Assembly (NCBI GenBank): GCA_015179125.1
Contig: WHVA01000213.1
Span: 1 to 64,000, forward strand
Reading direction: 5' to 3'
DNA from: Gautieria morchelliformis
Lineage: Eukaryota; Basidiomycota; Agaricomycetes; Gomphales; Gomphaceae
DNA: 64,000 nucleotides
Shown here: positions 32,651-44,380 of the stretch, one piece after another
How the letters are laid out: the number at the start of each line of letters is the position of its first letter
Numbering within the stretch: position 1 is the stretch's first letter
Notes under the pieces: model-generated
What the model saw: only the letters and a program-made list of their open reading frames with translations
Told to the model about the DNA's origin: nothing
Database searches by the model: none
Made by a program: the position numbers and the translations under genes

Positions 32651-32990
32651 CCTTCGCACAGATTCCTGCCCCACCTAGCGGGCTTGAGCCTCTTTTATTC
32701 ACAGGACAGCCTCACCCCTTCACGGGTCACCCTCCCCCGCAACAATCCTTCGCACAGATTCCTGCCCCACCTAGCGGGCTTGAGCCTCTTTCATTTGCAG
32801 GACAGCCTCACCCCTTGTCGGGTCACCCTCCCCCGCAACAATCTTTGGCACAGATTCCTGCCCCACCTGGCAGGCCTGCGCCTCTTCTATTCGTGGGACA
32901 GCCGTACCCCTCCGCCGGTCACCCTACCATGTAACAATCTTTCGCACAGATTCCTGGCCTACCTGGTGGGCCTGGGTCTTCTCTCCCACT
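32651..32990 (+). repeat. 96 bp tandem repeat in the gag region, about 3.6 copies
   Basis: The copies start at 32651, 32747, 32843 and 32939 with C(C/T)TT(C/G)GCACAGATTCCTG. The period is exactly 96 bp, i.e. 32 codons, so the repeat preserves frame (AQIPAPPSGLEPL, then HPPPQQS). It gives a Pro/Gln-rich low-complexity gag segment. Confidence 0.92.
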
Positions 32991-33072
32991 GAATTCTGAA
33001 CCATCCTCCACAACTCTTACCCACAACTGCTCTGTTTCTTCAAACAACAACCTTATCTACTCTGTACCACCT

Positions 33073-36000
33073 GTGTACTTGTTCGCCTCTATTAGCTCCC
33101 ATTCCGATTCATCATTCATCATCCATGTACACCTTCCCGGTCTCTCTAACTCCGTTCCTACTCTCATCGATTCTGGTGCCACATCAAATTTTATTGATAG
33201 CTCATTTTCCTCTCATCCTGGTTTTGTATGTACATCACTCCGTTCGCCGATCGCTCTCTCTCTTTTCGACAGAAAGCCAGCCACTGCTGGTTTCATTCAC
33301 GAGTCTCTAAATACTAGTCTCACGTTCAGTGACTCCTCTTCACAGGACATTTCACTACTTGTCATAAGGTTACACCCTTCGGCCGCAATCGTTCTCAGAC
33401 TTCCATGGCTTCGCTCTATGAAACCCACTATCGATTGGGGCTCTCTCTCAATTACCTTTCCTTCCAGCACCGATTCCATGCTCCCACATATGACAGTCGC
33501 TATGGCCTGCACGATGATTTACCCTCTGGCTATCTTCGACAGTATTCACAAACTCCACACTGCCTTGATGCTTTCGCCACTGTCAGTTCCTGGTTCGCAT
33601 TCATCCTTGCCATCCTTGGGTTAAGTCCCAAATGCGGCGATTGGACCACTTTCTTACATCCCGGTCCTTCCACCAGATGTCACATCTTCGCCCACTCCTA
33701 TTCCGAACCTTTCTGGTTATGAACAGATGTTCGACGTGGATGGCGAACCATTACTTCTCTCAGCCAAGCCTATCGAGAATCACTCCTCTGAGCCCTCCAT
33801 ATTGCTTCCTAATCCTCTCATCTATCCATTTTCAGCTACAGAAGAGAGCATAATAGAAACCGAACCTATTCAAACAAAAACAGAGCCTGTTCCAAACCAC
33901 TGTATGCCATGTATAGAATTGCTAGCCGATGACCACCTCCCATTCTATTGTTGGCCTCCTGATCCACCCCTGACATGAAGGACAACACCATATATAAGCC
34001 TAATCAGCGTGGCCACCTTCGAGCTAATCCTGAAACTCGGTGAAGAAGAAACCTTCATGTTAAACATGCACCCTACCATCCCCGAACCCACTTCGCTTCG
34101 CGCTGGCAACGCACCACCTCCGACTACACTTCTTGACGAAAACCCCCCACCGAAGGACAAGTTAGAGATGTTCAGGACTGTGGTACCAGAGGAGTACCAC
34201 GACTTCTTCGATATCTTCTTGCATGCTAAAGCCAAGGACTTACCCCCACATTGCCCTTACGACCACACCATCGAGATCGAGAACAATGGCACACCACCTC
34301 ATGGTCCCATATACCCACTCTCAAACACCGAATTAGAAGCGCTCCATGACCATCTCGAAGATATGCTTGGCAAGGGATTTATCCACTCCTCCCAGTTGCC
34401 AGGTGGTGCCCCTGTTGTATTTGGGAAAAAGAAGGACGGTACACTGCAAATGTTTGTGGACTACCGAGGGTTGAACCATATCATGTGAAAGAACAAGTAC
34501 CCTATCCCACTGATTCTGAGCCTTATTGGCCAACTCAAAAGCGCGAACATCTATACCAAGTTAGACCTTCACCCCAGGTTCAACAATGTTCGGATCACCT
34601 CTGGCCAAGAGTGGAAGATAGCCTTCCGAACCCGATATGGGTCCTTCGAATACCTTGTCATGCTGTTCGGGTTGACGAATGCCCCAGCTACTTTCCAGCA
34701 CTTCATGAATGATATCTTCCAAGACATGGCTGATGTCTTCGTTGTAGTCTATCTCGACAACATTTTCATCTTCTCGAAGAACAGGAAGGATCACTTAGAG
34801 CATGTCCGAATGGTCCTCGCCCATCTTCGGGAGAACAACCTCTTCAAGAAATGCCTCTTCCATTCGGATTGGGTTGAATTCCTCAGATTCATCATCTCTC
34901 CTGCTGGGGTCTCCATGGACGTCGAAAAGACAGCTGCCATCACAAAGTGGCCTGTACCAACAAACATTCATGAAGTCCAATCATTCCTGGGCTTCGTGAA
35001 CTTCTACAGAAGATTTGTCATTTCGTTCTCAGACATTGTCCTGCCACTCACTCACTTGACCAGAAAGGATACTCTGTTCGCCTGGGAAGCGAAGCAGCAG
35101 GAGGCCTTTGAAGCACTCAAAGCTGCGTTCTCAAAAGCCCCAGTCCTCATCCACTTCGACCCAAGTAACCCCATCATCATCGAAACGGATGCCTCTGACT
35201 ACGCCATCGCTGCCATCATCTCCCAAATCACCCCCTCTGATGGTGATATCCATCTGATCGCCTTCTATTTGCGAGGAATGGCATCAGCCAAGATGAACTA
35301 TGAGATCTACAACAAGGAGCTCCTTGCCATCTTCTGCGCCTTCAAGCAATGGCGAAACTACCTCGAAGGAGCATCCCATGTCATCCTCGTCCTCTCCGAC
35401 CACAAGAACCTTGAGTACTTCACGACTATGAAACAGCTCACCCAACGCCAGGTTCGATGGTCCGAACACCTTTCAGGGTTCAACTACATCATTCTCTACT
35501 GAGCTGGGAAACTCGGCACAAAGCCTGATGCATTGACCCGTCAGGGCGACGTGTACCCTAAAGGGGGGGATGGTGCTTATACATTGGCGAATCCTCACAA
35601 CTTCCATCGATGTTTAAGACCGGGCAACTCATTCGCACCATCATCCTTGACTCTGCATCACTGTTGACATCCATCCAACAGGGCCAGTTGACTGACACCT
35701 TGTCCTCAGCTCACATCGGTCACATTCAGTCTCAGTCAATGGCGATCATCCCTCCAAATGCGAAGCCAGATCCCTGGTCACTTGGAGAGGATGGAAAAAC
35801 GCTGTTGTACAAACAGCGAACGTATGTCCTCGATCATATGATATTCACTTGGACATCCTTTGCTCGTTGCATGATCATCAGTTAGCAGGGCACCCAGGGA
35901 TCAGCAAAACGATGAAGAACATTCGGAGACAGTACCATTGGCCGAATATGTCCACTTTCATGACCAAATACATCGGCTCCTGTTCCAAGTGTTGCCATGC

Positions 36001-37131
36001 TAAATCCATTCATCACAAAACCTTTGGTCCTCTTCGCTTCCTGCCCATCAGCCACCCGCCTTGGGACTCTATCTCCATGGACTTCATCGAGGGACTCCCC
36101 CTTCAGATGGACACGACATGATCCTTGTCATTGTTGACTGGCTAATGAAGATGGCTCTGATCATTCTGACATTTTCAGACATTGGTTCAGGGGATTTCGC
36201 CATGCTCTTCCTTCGCCACGTATTCACTAAACACAGTAGTCCCAGTGACATCATTTCCGATCGAGGAAAGCACTTCACGTCACGATTCTGGACCTCACTC
36301 TGCAAAATCCTCGGTATCAAAGGCAATCGTTCTACAGCCTACCACCCCCAAAACGGATGGACAGACCGAACGAGTGAACCAAATCCTAGAGCAGTACCTC
36401 CACATCTACATCAAGTACCAGCAGGATGACTGGGTCGACCTCCTCCCCCTCGCCAAATTCGCCTACAACAACACAGCCCATTCGGCGACTCAGGTCACAC
36501 CCTTCTTTGCCAACAAAGGTTTCCATCCAAAGCTCAAAGTATCTCTCACTTCAGTTGCCTCCGAATATGGTTATTTCCAGTCAGAAGATCTCAAGGACCT
36601 TCACCAGTACCTTCAATATCAGATAAAGAAATCAATTACCCAGTACACTTCAGGCACAACCAGTTGCCGCATTCTGATTCCTGAGTTTCAGGTCGGTGAC
36701 AAAGTATGGCTTGACTCGCGAAATATTCACACAAAAAGGCCTTCGAAGAAACTCGACCACCAAAGACTTGGCCCATATCCCATCACAGCTAAAATATCTT
36801 CTCATGCATTTTACTTAGGCTTACCATTGGATCTTTGCCAGATTCACCCTGTGTTTCACGTATCCCTTCTCGAACCCGCCACGACATCTACTATTCCAGG
36901 TAGACATGCAGATCCTCCACCGCCCATCAAAATCGACTCCACATATGCATCGAAATCTCGAAAATCCTTGATAGTCACGTTCACCGAAAGAGGTTGGAGT
37001 ACTTAGTAGAATGGAAGGGATACGAACACACTCCCGAGGCTACGTCTTGGGAACCCTCTTCAAATGTGACTAATTCGGCTCGCAGACTCGCCGAATTTCA
37101 TGCGAAGTACCCGAAGAAACCCAAGGCTTAG
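33073..37131 (+). mobile_element. Chromovirus pol region: PR-RT-RH-IN-chromodomain
   Basis: The protease motif is LIDSGATSNFID (about 33166). Reverse transcriptase covers about 34150-34900 (LHPRFNNVRI, MLFGLTNAPATFQHFMND). RNase H covers about 35160-35500 (IIETDASDYAIAAI). The integrase zinc motif is near 35870-36000 (LAGHPGISKT, CSKCCHAKS), the core runs from about 36050 to 36480, and the C-terminal module (VGDKVWLDSRNI, HPVFHVSLLEP) is near 36690-36880. A chromodomain follows near 36950-37110 (EWKGYEHTPEATSWEP), ending at a stop near 37131. The region is spread over more than one frame with several breaks. Confidence 0.88.
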
Positions 37132-38188
37132 AACCTTGTACACACCCAAGAAAATGCCTCTCTGTTCACATTAAATCTATAAACTCGACTTCATTAATCA
37201 ATCCCCTCTTGTTCTCACTCAACCCCTTTCGACTCACTCGACTTTGCCAACCGACACCTCATTGGATGCTCCGACCTCTCCACCAGCTTCTCCGCTCTCC
37301 CTTCGATGGCTAGTGAGAGTGTTCGAGGGGTGTGGGCCATATCTAGCCATCACCTCGACCATACCCCTCGCTCTCAGTGTTTTCTTACCTTCCCCATCAG
37401 GGGCAAAGAAGATGCGCAGTCGCTTCGTCTGCGTAGTAGGCTCTGCAGCCTCTAGCGATCCGCATGCACCCATGGCCAACTGTGAAACAGGCAGGAGGAC
37501 TTCGCCGAACCCATCATCGGGTTAGCATAGTCGTCACACAAGCACTCTGAGGACCATACCTTCTGGTGCCTTCCCAGTCCTTTCTGTCACTTCACACCCC
37601 TTCAGCGTTAGCGTAAAGATGGGACATGGGGCCGAGTTGATGTCAGCCTCTACGGGTACTGGTTGCAAAGTGGATGCCGAACTCTCCAGCCATACCCGTG
37701 CTTTCTGTATCTCCTTCGCCAACTCATCTGCCTCAGGTAGTCGCTCGAATTCCGGGTCAACCACCTCTTCAACCTGCAGCACTTTCCAAAGCTCCTCCTA
37801 GACCTCGCAGATGAGCGAACAACTGATGAGAAAGGAAAAAACAGTACTCACCTGGACTTCTGCGGCATCGTCCACCCACTGCTCCACATCCTTACGTGAC
37901 TCCCCCCAAAGCTCCGGCCAAACCTTTGGCACCCTCTGTGATCAATCGAGGAGTGTTGAGTAGCTGAGAGTCGTTATAGGGGCCCGTGCGCTTGGCTTGG
38001 GTGCTTGGATGGGTTCCATAGCCCTGCGCCACACGGTGTTTTAAACAGAAGATGGAGCCATGCACGGACAATGCAGTAAGATAGGGCCCAGACCTCAGAG
38101 ATCTCATCGGGGGACCCATTACATCTTTAACACCTTTCTCCTACCCTAGGACACGACGTCGTTGGACTACAAAGCTAGGAGGGGGTAC
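37132..38188 (-). other. Region between integrase and 3' LTR with antisense open frames
   Basis: About 1 kb without plus-strand coding sense. Minus-strand open frames at 37782-37534 (VDPEFERLPEADELAKEIQ) and 37479-37234 look protein-like and acidic. They may be an antisense gene of the element or captured sequence. No family is recognised. Confidence 0.35.
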
Positions 38189-38218
38189 TGTCATAACCCA
38201 TCTATTTCCCTTACCTCG

Positions 38219-39457
38219 TGTCAAGGTTGGATTTTAGGCATTAATATCGTGTATTAGTGAACACAGTGAATGCCCGAGTAACTTGTGCGAATAGGTATGC
38301 CGTTTGGCGAAGACGATGAACCAATAAATGTTCAGAAGATAAGAGGGCTGCCCAGTCGGGGCTTGCCCTATCTACAGTCATAGCGAGATAGCCCGTGGCA
38401 CTTGACGATGTAACATGCAAGGTGTCTCGGAAAGGTTGTCTAAGTAGCAACAATCCTTTCGCCAGCGAAGGCGCTCCTTCGGAGCCCTTCACCAACAGCA
38501 CAGAGAATAGTTCAAAGGCTAAGGTAACGAAGGTATGAGTGGAGTACATGGCAGTAGAGCTGATGGCTCAGTGTGGAGTATGATGGTGCTTTGTCTGATA
38601 GCTGCGGATAGGTTCTGCATAGCGCAGTGTTTAGCGGAGTTATCTGGTTGGTGACATTTTTAGATATCTGCCAGGGTAAGGCGCTCCTTCGGAGCCCTTC
38701 GCCGACAGCGCAGATAATAGTTCGAAGCTAAGGTAACGAAGGTGAAGTACGAAAACTCACCAGTGATGCTTACGTCTTCTTCTGGTTGAAGATAGAAATC
38801 TACAGGAGAAGGCTCAAGACGATGGTCACAGTGAGGTCAAGTTTTGCACAAGATGGAAGTATGATAATTGAACTGGGGAATATACATGAGAATGTAAACT
38901 ACTTATATCAAATGCCCGTATGGTAACAGCAAATGGGAAAGAGGCCGTCATGAGTCAGGGTTGGATAGGGGTGCGCAGTCATGATACAAAATAGATGAAA
39001 TAAACATACAATAGAATGGAAGAGGGGTGCGAACATGAAACGACGGAGAGGAAAGAGGGCGAAGGCACTCATGTATGAAAACACACCTTGAGACCTGCAT
39101 ACACGTTACCCTGCATGGACTCTTCGTCTGTGGGGCTGATCCCACACGACCTATGGGTAGGATGTCCCGCAAATGCATCCCGGCCATATGAACACCTAGA
39201 GGGGTTGGATTGAGAAGGTGATGGGGCCAGTGATGAACCATCATGCCAGGTAAATGGTGTCAATCGTGTTTGATGGCATGCCTGCTGGCGAATGATGCGA
39301 GCAGCAAATAGTTGTTCGGAGAATGGGGCAAACAGCGAATGCAGAGAACGTAGAGTAAGAGTGGTCGAAGGGTGGAGTGACTCAGGTGAAGATGCAGGGG
39401 GAGTGACGAGGGGGAACGTAGAGGTAGCAGGGTAAGGGAAATAGACAGGTCATGACA
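38219..39457 (-). mobile_element. Inverted solo LTR inside the 3' LTR
   Basis: On the plus strand it begins TGTCAAGGTTGG and ends GGTCATGACA, the reverse complement of the gypsy LTR. CCTCG is duplicated on both sides. It carries a 144 bp fragment of the terminal repeat of the 40-43.6 kb unit. Confidence 0.9.
38533..38676 (+). repeat. Partial copy of the 190 bp terminal repeat, in the solo LTR
   Basis: GTATGAGTGGAGTACATGGC to AGATATCTGCCAGGG, followed by TAA. It matches the outer 144 bp or so of the repeats at 40103-40290 (inverted) and 43420-43615. On both sides lies the same 65-70 bp LTR segment (GCGCTCCTTCGGAGCCCTTC... to GGTAACGAAGGT, at 38467-38534 and 38678-38743). Confidence 0.85.
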
Positions 39458-40102
39458 CCTCGCTGTCTCTACGTTCCCCCTCATCGCTGCTCCTGCAGCT
39501 TCGCCTGAGTTTGCCCTACCCTTCGACCACTCCTCCTCCATGTTCACTCCATTCACTCTTTGTCTCATTTGCCGAACGACCATTCGCTGCTCGCATCATT
39601 CGCCGGCAGGTACGCACATCCTGCCCGCAGGTCGTGTGGGATCAACCCAGCAGACAAAGAGTCCATGCAGGGTAGCATATATGCAGGTCCCAAGGTGTGT
39701 TTTCGTACATAAGTACCTTCGTCCCCTTTCCTCCCTGTCATTTTATGTTCGCACTCCTCTTCCATTCCATTGTATCTGTGTTTCATCTATTTGTATCACA
39801 ACTGCGCACCCTATCCAACCCTGACTCCAGGCGGCCTCTTTTCTATTCACTAATGTCATACGAGCATTCAATATAAGTAGTTTACATTCGCATGTATATT
39901 CCCCAGTTCAAGTATCATACGTCTATCTTGTGCAAAACTTGACCTCACTGTGATCGTCGTCTTGAGCCCTCTCCTGTAGATTCCTATCTTCAACCAGAGG
40001 AGGACTTAAGCACCACTGGTGAGTTTTCGTACTTCACCTTCGTTACCTTAGCTTCGAACTATTATCTGCGCTGTCGGCGAAGGGCTCCGAAGGAGCACCT
40101 TA

Positions 40103-40290
40103 CCCTGGCAGATATCTAAAAATGTCACCAACCAGATAACTCCGCTAAACACTGCGCTATGCAGAACCTATCCGCAGCTATCAGACAAAGCACCATCATA
40201 CTCCACACTGAGCCGTCAGCTCTACTGCCATGTACTCCACTCATACATCAACATCATCAGTCCCTATGATTCCAATCATTCGAGTTCGAC
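40103..40290 (+). repeat. Left inverted terminal repeat of the 3.5 kb unit
   Basis: CCCTGGCAGATATC at the tip, GAGTTCGAC at the inner end. It pairs with 43420-43615. Confidence 0.88.
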
Positions 40291-40344
40291 TCTAGAACTA
40301 CCAGAAATCAAATGGATATTACAAAGGCATGAATGGAAAATCAT

Positions 40345-41523
40345 GAGGTTTTACATCACTGCCAAATTTCAAAAACAGCCAGTTAAAGGATGACCTATCC
40401 TACTTAGTATGACTTGGATGACTTTTCGTCTATCAGAATGGATTGCAGCACAGCTGAATCCATTATCTCTTCAAAGAGGAACCGTGCTAAAAGATACCAA
40501 TGAGCTAATTAACATGCTTGAATCTAATATGATTAGACAACACATTCCCATACACAGCAAAGATATACACTTTGTAACAGCTGACGTTGAAGCCCTATAC
40601 CCTACCATAGATATAGACAGAGGAATGCTTGCTATGCAAACCTGTCTTAGAGAAATCAACTGGGAATGTCATGCCAAAAGAGAATTTCTACTCAAAGGCT
40701 TACATCTAGTCCTGACCACAGGATATAGGACATTTAGTGGCTCTGTCAAAAGGCAACGAAATGGAACAGCTATGGGAAGTCCTGTTGGTCCTCCCTATGC
40801 TAATATCTTTATGCACATGCTCGAGCGAGAAACAGTTAACAATGGAAAAGCAAAGGACTTTTATTTTACATCCGCTTCATTGATGATGTACTGGCAATCT
40901 TTAGAGCAAAGCATGGCCAAATCCTCACCTTTCTAAAAGAGCTCAGTAGTATTGAGCAAAAAATAAAGCTTACTGCTGAAATCTCTCAACAGTCTGTTAA
41001 TTTCCTTGATGTAACACTTGGGCAATATAAAAACTCAGCTGGTGTTCTAGTAAAAGTATTCCAAAAAGAACACAATCATTATCTAAATCTACCCTTCCAT
41101 TCATATCACCCTAACCACAACAAAAATGGTTTTATCAAAGGGGAAGCAATTAGATATGTCAGACTTATTGCAAGAGAAACAGACTATGAGCACATCCTCC
41201 AGCTGTTTAAACTTCGACTACAAAGAAGAGGATATACTTTAGCATTCATTCACAAAGCCTTCCTCTCAGTCAAATGGTCATACAGAGCACACTATCTTAG
41301 ACAAAAACCTAAAAACCAATCTGCACCATTCATCCTGAAAATCATGTACAATCCAATCGTATCATATTCATTTTTAAGAAACAGTCTAGATGAGTCCCAT
41401 AAAACAATCACAGAAATGTATGAACTACCTGCCAAAATGGCTACACCGGTGATGATATGCTACGGAGCACATCCTAAACTACTTGCTCTGCTACTACAAG
41501 CTCGAAAAAAGAAGGGATTATAA
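40345..41523 (+). pseudogene. Penelope-like reverse transcriptase
   Basis: The sequence reads FYITAKF and QPVKG, then MTWMTFRLSEWIAAQLNPL, FVTADVEALYPTIDI, GTAMGSPVGPPYANIFM, FIDDVLAIF, VNFLDVTL, and GFIKGEAIRYVRLIARET with a Leu/Arg-rich thumb. These are the landmarks of Penelope-like element RTs (the FIKGE..R segment is characteristic). It ends with a basic tail at a stop at 41521-41523. An attached GIY-YIG endonuclease, common in this group, is not seen downstream. The domain is interrupted about twice and is therefore a fossil. Codon use is AT-rich, like the rest of the unit. Confidence 0.85.
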
Positions 41524-41559
41524 TTATTACCATCCAACTATCACTTTTATATATAAAAT

Positions 41560-42064
41560 TTTATTTGTCTTTGTTTGCTAAATAATTTTTTTTGGAAAAT
41601 CTCAGTCACTTATTCACCTCTTGTTTGCATCTGTTTACATCCTTTACTGTGGTCATACTCTACTGTTTTCACCCAAAACTTGTGTTCTGGACTTAACTTG
41701 TGCTGCAAAGGTGAGTGCACTGATTTCACTAAATGTTTTGTAGCCTACATCTTCTGTAACTTTGTGACTTTCCCATATATTATATGGCTCCCCCTTTCAA
41801 GGAGGGGTACCATTGAGTTGTTGGTTACTTCTCACCATCATATAATATATGGGAAAGTCACAAAGTCACAGAAGATATAGGCTACAAAACATTTAGTGAA
41901 ATCAGTGCACTCACCTTTGCAGCACAAGTTAAGTCCAGAACACAAGTTTTGGGTGAAAACAGTGGAGTATGACCACAGTAAAGGATGTAAACAGATGCAA
42001 ACAAGAGGTGAATAAGTGACTGAGATTTTCCAAAAAAAATATTTAGCAAACAAAGACAAATAAA
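41560..42064. repeat. Large inverted repeat, about 225 bp arms, 54 bp loop
   Basis: Arm 41560-41785 (TTATTTGTCTTTGTTTGCTA to CCCATATATTATAT) and arm 41840-42064 are reverse complements with only a few differences. The loop contains GGCTCCCCCTTTCAAGGAGG. It begins 37 bp after the RT stop. It could be a foldback element or the inverted terminal copies (pseudo-LTRs) of the Penelope-like element. Confidence 0.92.
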
Positions 42065-43419
42065 GTGACAGTGATTAGTCACCAATGATGACTTAATGCA
42101 GCCCTGGTTGGAGGATGACTAACAGGGTTTATGTGATATAATTGGTGGTAGGAATGTTTTAATAACAGTGGAGGGGTGTTTGGAAGTTAATTTTTCTAAG
42201 CATCCAGATCCTCTTTTTATAAGATTTGTAGTGGTTGTGCACAGACCATGCAGAATTTTGTTGTAGACCAGTATGGATATAGTGAAAAAACCAGACTGTG
42301 TGATGGAATTTTTGTCTCATAGGGTCATGGACCACTCCAGATTCAGTGACAGATCTGGGTTTGTAACAGATGGATTTACCGGTCTGTAGGTTACTGTGGG
42401 TGTAGTGACAGACGTGGATTTTTGTGACAGAATATTGTTATAGACAGACATAGGCCAGATGTGACAGAATAAAAATAGATTTTTTTGTCACAAAATGTGC
42501 ACTTTGTATGTGGATGTCTAGATGTTCAAACATTATATCTGATATGTCATTTCTCATGGCAGTGTGGGTGTTTTGATCTTGTTGAAAATATAATTTTCAG
42601 ATAAAAGCTGTTGTATCATGTGTACAATTACTGTGTAAAATTAAGTGAAGCTTAATCTGTGATTGCTTATATTTCTAGACTTTATTCTCATATAGAAAAA
42701 TTTATGTTCATGGTATCCTGGTATTTATTATATAAAATATAACATTCCTCAGGGTTGGTGACAGATTTCTTTTGTGTGTTTTTTTTGGCATGTAATATGT
42801 TATCTAAAGCGATGTTTTTCTTCAGAGACTCATATTTTTGTCTTCTATCCTTCTAAGTTAAATGAGGATATCAAGATATGTATATCTCTTCTTTCTTTGA
42901 AGAACCTGAGCTTATCAATGAGTTTAGTGGTGCAGGCTTCTTCTGTTATATACTATGCCCATTGATACACATTTCATTTTATATACTGCACCCATGTGTC
43001 ATGATACACTCTTTGAACTCTAACCTAACCAATGGTTTAGACGTACATGTCTTTTTTTATCCCTTCAGCCAACCAACAATCCTACACCACACATTTTTGC
43101 TCCAAGTGAGCAGCCTTTGGGGCCATGCTTCTTGGCCTGTCGATGAAGGGGGTGATGGTGTTGGGTTACAAAGTTGAGCAGGTTGGTGGGGAAAATTGAA
43201 ATGGTATGGGTCGAAACTGCAGCTTGTGCCGCTTTCAACGATGTGTATGTCTCCGGTACTTTCTTTGTCCTCCTGTGTAAAGGGGAGATAGTGGATTGGC
43301 ATATCAACTCAACCTGAAAGTGGGTCAAAAAAGAGTTCGTGGGGATCAAGGCTGCCCCATTCCATGCTGCTCATGCTCATTCTGCCAGATTGGCATCTGT
43401 TGTGGGCCGGTGTTGGTGG
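42065..43419. other. AT-rich segment of the 3.5 kb unit, no gene recognised
   Basis: TGACAGA-type short motifs recur (for example GTGACAGA near 42340-42470), but no tandem period is clear. Minus-strand frames at 43057-43349 are short and unrecognised. Confidence 0.4.
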
Positions 43420-43615
43420 TCGAACTCAAATGATTGGTATCATAGGGACTGATGATGGTGATGTATGAGTGGAGTACATGGCAGTAGAGCTGATGGCTCA
43501 GTTGGAGTACGATGGTGCTTTGTCTGATAGCTGCAGATAGGTTCCGCATAGGTGTTTATCGCGTAGTTTTCAGCAGAGTTATCTGGTAGGTGACATTTTT
43601 AGATATCTGCCAGGG
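43420..43615 (-). repeat. Right inverted terminal repeat of the 3.5 kb unit
   Basis: GTCGAACTC at the inner end, AGATATCTGCCAGGG at the tip, then TTA. It matches the reverse complement of 40103-40290. Confidence 0.88.
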
Positions 43616-43618
43616 TTA

Positions 43619-44348
43619 TGGTTTCTTTTTGGATTGATTCCGTGTAAGTGCTTAGCATCATATGGAGGAATAAGTTGATTCTTTTGCATGGAAGTAAACC
43701 CTTTTTGGCAGTTAGATCATGCCAGGGTCTGGGGGCGGCACAAGCCCCCAGTTAGGGGTTTTTCTTAGGAATTTAGTTTTAGTTCTGTAATATGGCTTAG
43801 GTATAAATCTAAGGGGGTCTGGGAGTTGAACCCCCAGGTTGCTGCAAGGCTACATGTTTTTTTTACGATGGTATTCCATTTAGGTGGTAAGATCTCACCA
43901 CGGTCTGCAGGTAGTGAAAGTATTTATGGTCTGTTTATTTGTGAATATATTGCATATCTAAATGAGATATGCGAAGTCCAACATAATGTAATAATTTTCT
44001 TCATTGTGTATCAGCCATACAAATGGTGTCTTAATGACTTGCAATGTGGTTGGTTGATAGAATTACTAAATTAGATAGCAGCCAAGGTGGTTTGTTACTT
44101 GTTTGTGGGTCAGAATTTGCCATCTATATTTATTGGGGACATCTACCATTGTAATTATTTTGAGCAAGTCATTTGTACTGTATGCCCAAATCTTTGCAGG
44201 ATGTTATGTGAGCATATGCACCGAACCTCTATGGCAGGTAGAGATTGTAGTGACAAAGGGAAAATGTGTTTTTTTTTTTTCTTTAGGCAAGCCTAGAGAG
44301 CAGTGTTTATGCAATTTCAAATTAACCAAGTGCATAATCAGCTCGTAT

Positions 44349-44380
<32 letters not shown>

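Larger units (their letters stand above)
31522..40099 (+). mobile_element. Ty3/gypsy chromovirus fossil
   Basis: LTR (31522-32549), gag-like region with tandem repeats, protease, reverse transcriptase, RNase H, integrase and a C-terminal chromodomain in gypsy order, then about 1 kb of non-pol sequence, a purine run (GGAGGGGGTAC) and the start of a 3' LTR at 38189. The 3' LTR is interrupted by an inverted solo LTR and is cut at 40099 by the next element, so a target duplication cannot be checked. The coding region is broken at several points. The LTRs differ visibly, so the element is not recent. Confidence 0.9.
38189..40099 (+). repeat. 3' LTR of the chromovirus, interrupted
   Basis: It begins TGTCATAACCCATC at 38189, is interrupted after CCTCG (38214-38218), and resumes with the duplicated CCTCG at 39458 and CTGTCTCTACG at 39463. 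It then runs to 40099, where the TTA and inverted repeat of the next element begin. The distal part of the LTR is not seen on the other side of that element. Confidence 0.85.
40103..43615 (+). mobile_element. 3.5 kb AT-rich unit with 190 bp inverted termini carrying a Penelope-like RT
   Basis: The left terminus 40103-40290 and the right terminus 43420-43615 are reverse complements of each other (about 85-90% identical by eye), with outer ends CCCTGGCAGATATCTAAAA. TTA is present directly outside both ends (40100-40102 and 43616-43618), as a 3 bp target duplication. The unit sits in the gypsy 3' LTR on its left side; the right flank is not LTR, so the site has been rearranged or the LTR lost. 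It encloses a Penelope-like reverse transcriptase and a 225 bp-arm inverted repeat; 42065-43419 shows no recognised gene. Two readings are possible: a TIR DNA transposon that captured or was invaded by a Penelope-like element, or a Penelope-like element with inverted terminal copies. Confidence 0.6.

Noticed and set aside
41560-42064. Hammerhead ribozyme in the inverted repeat
   Set aside because: I looked for the CTGATGA and GAAA core in the right order and did not find it by eye in either arm. This is not a proper structural search.
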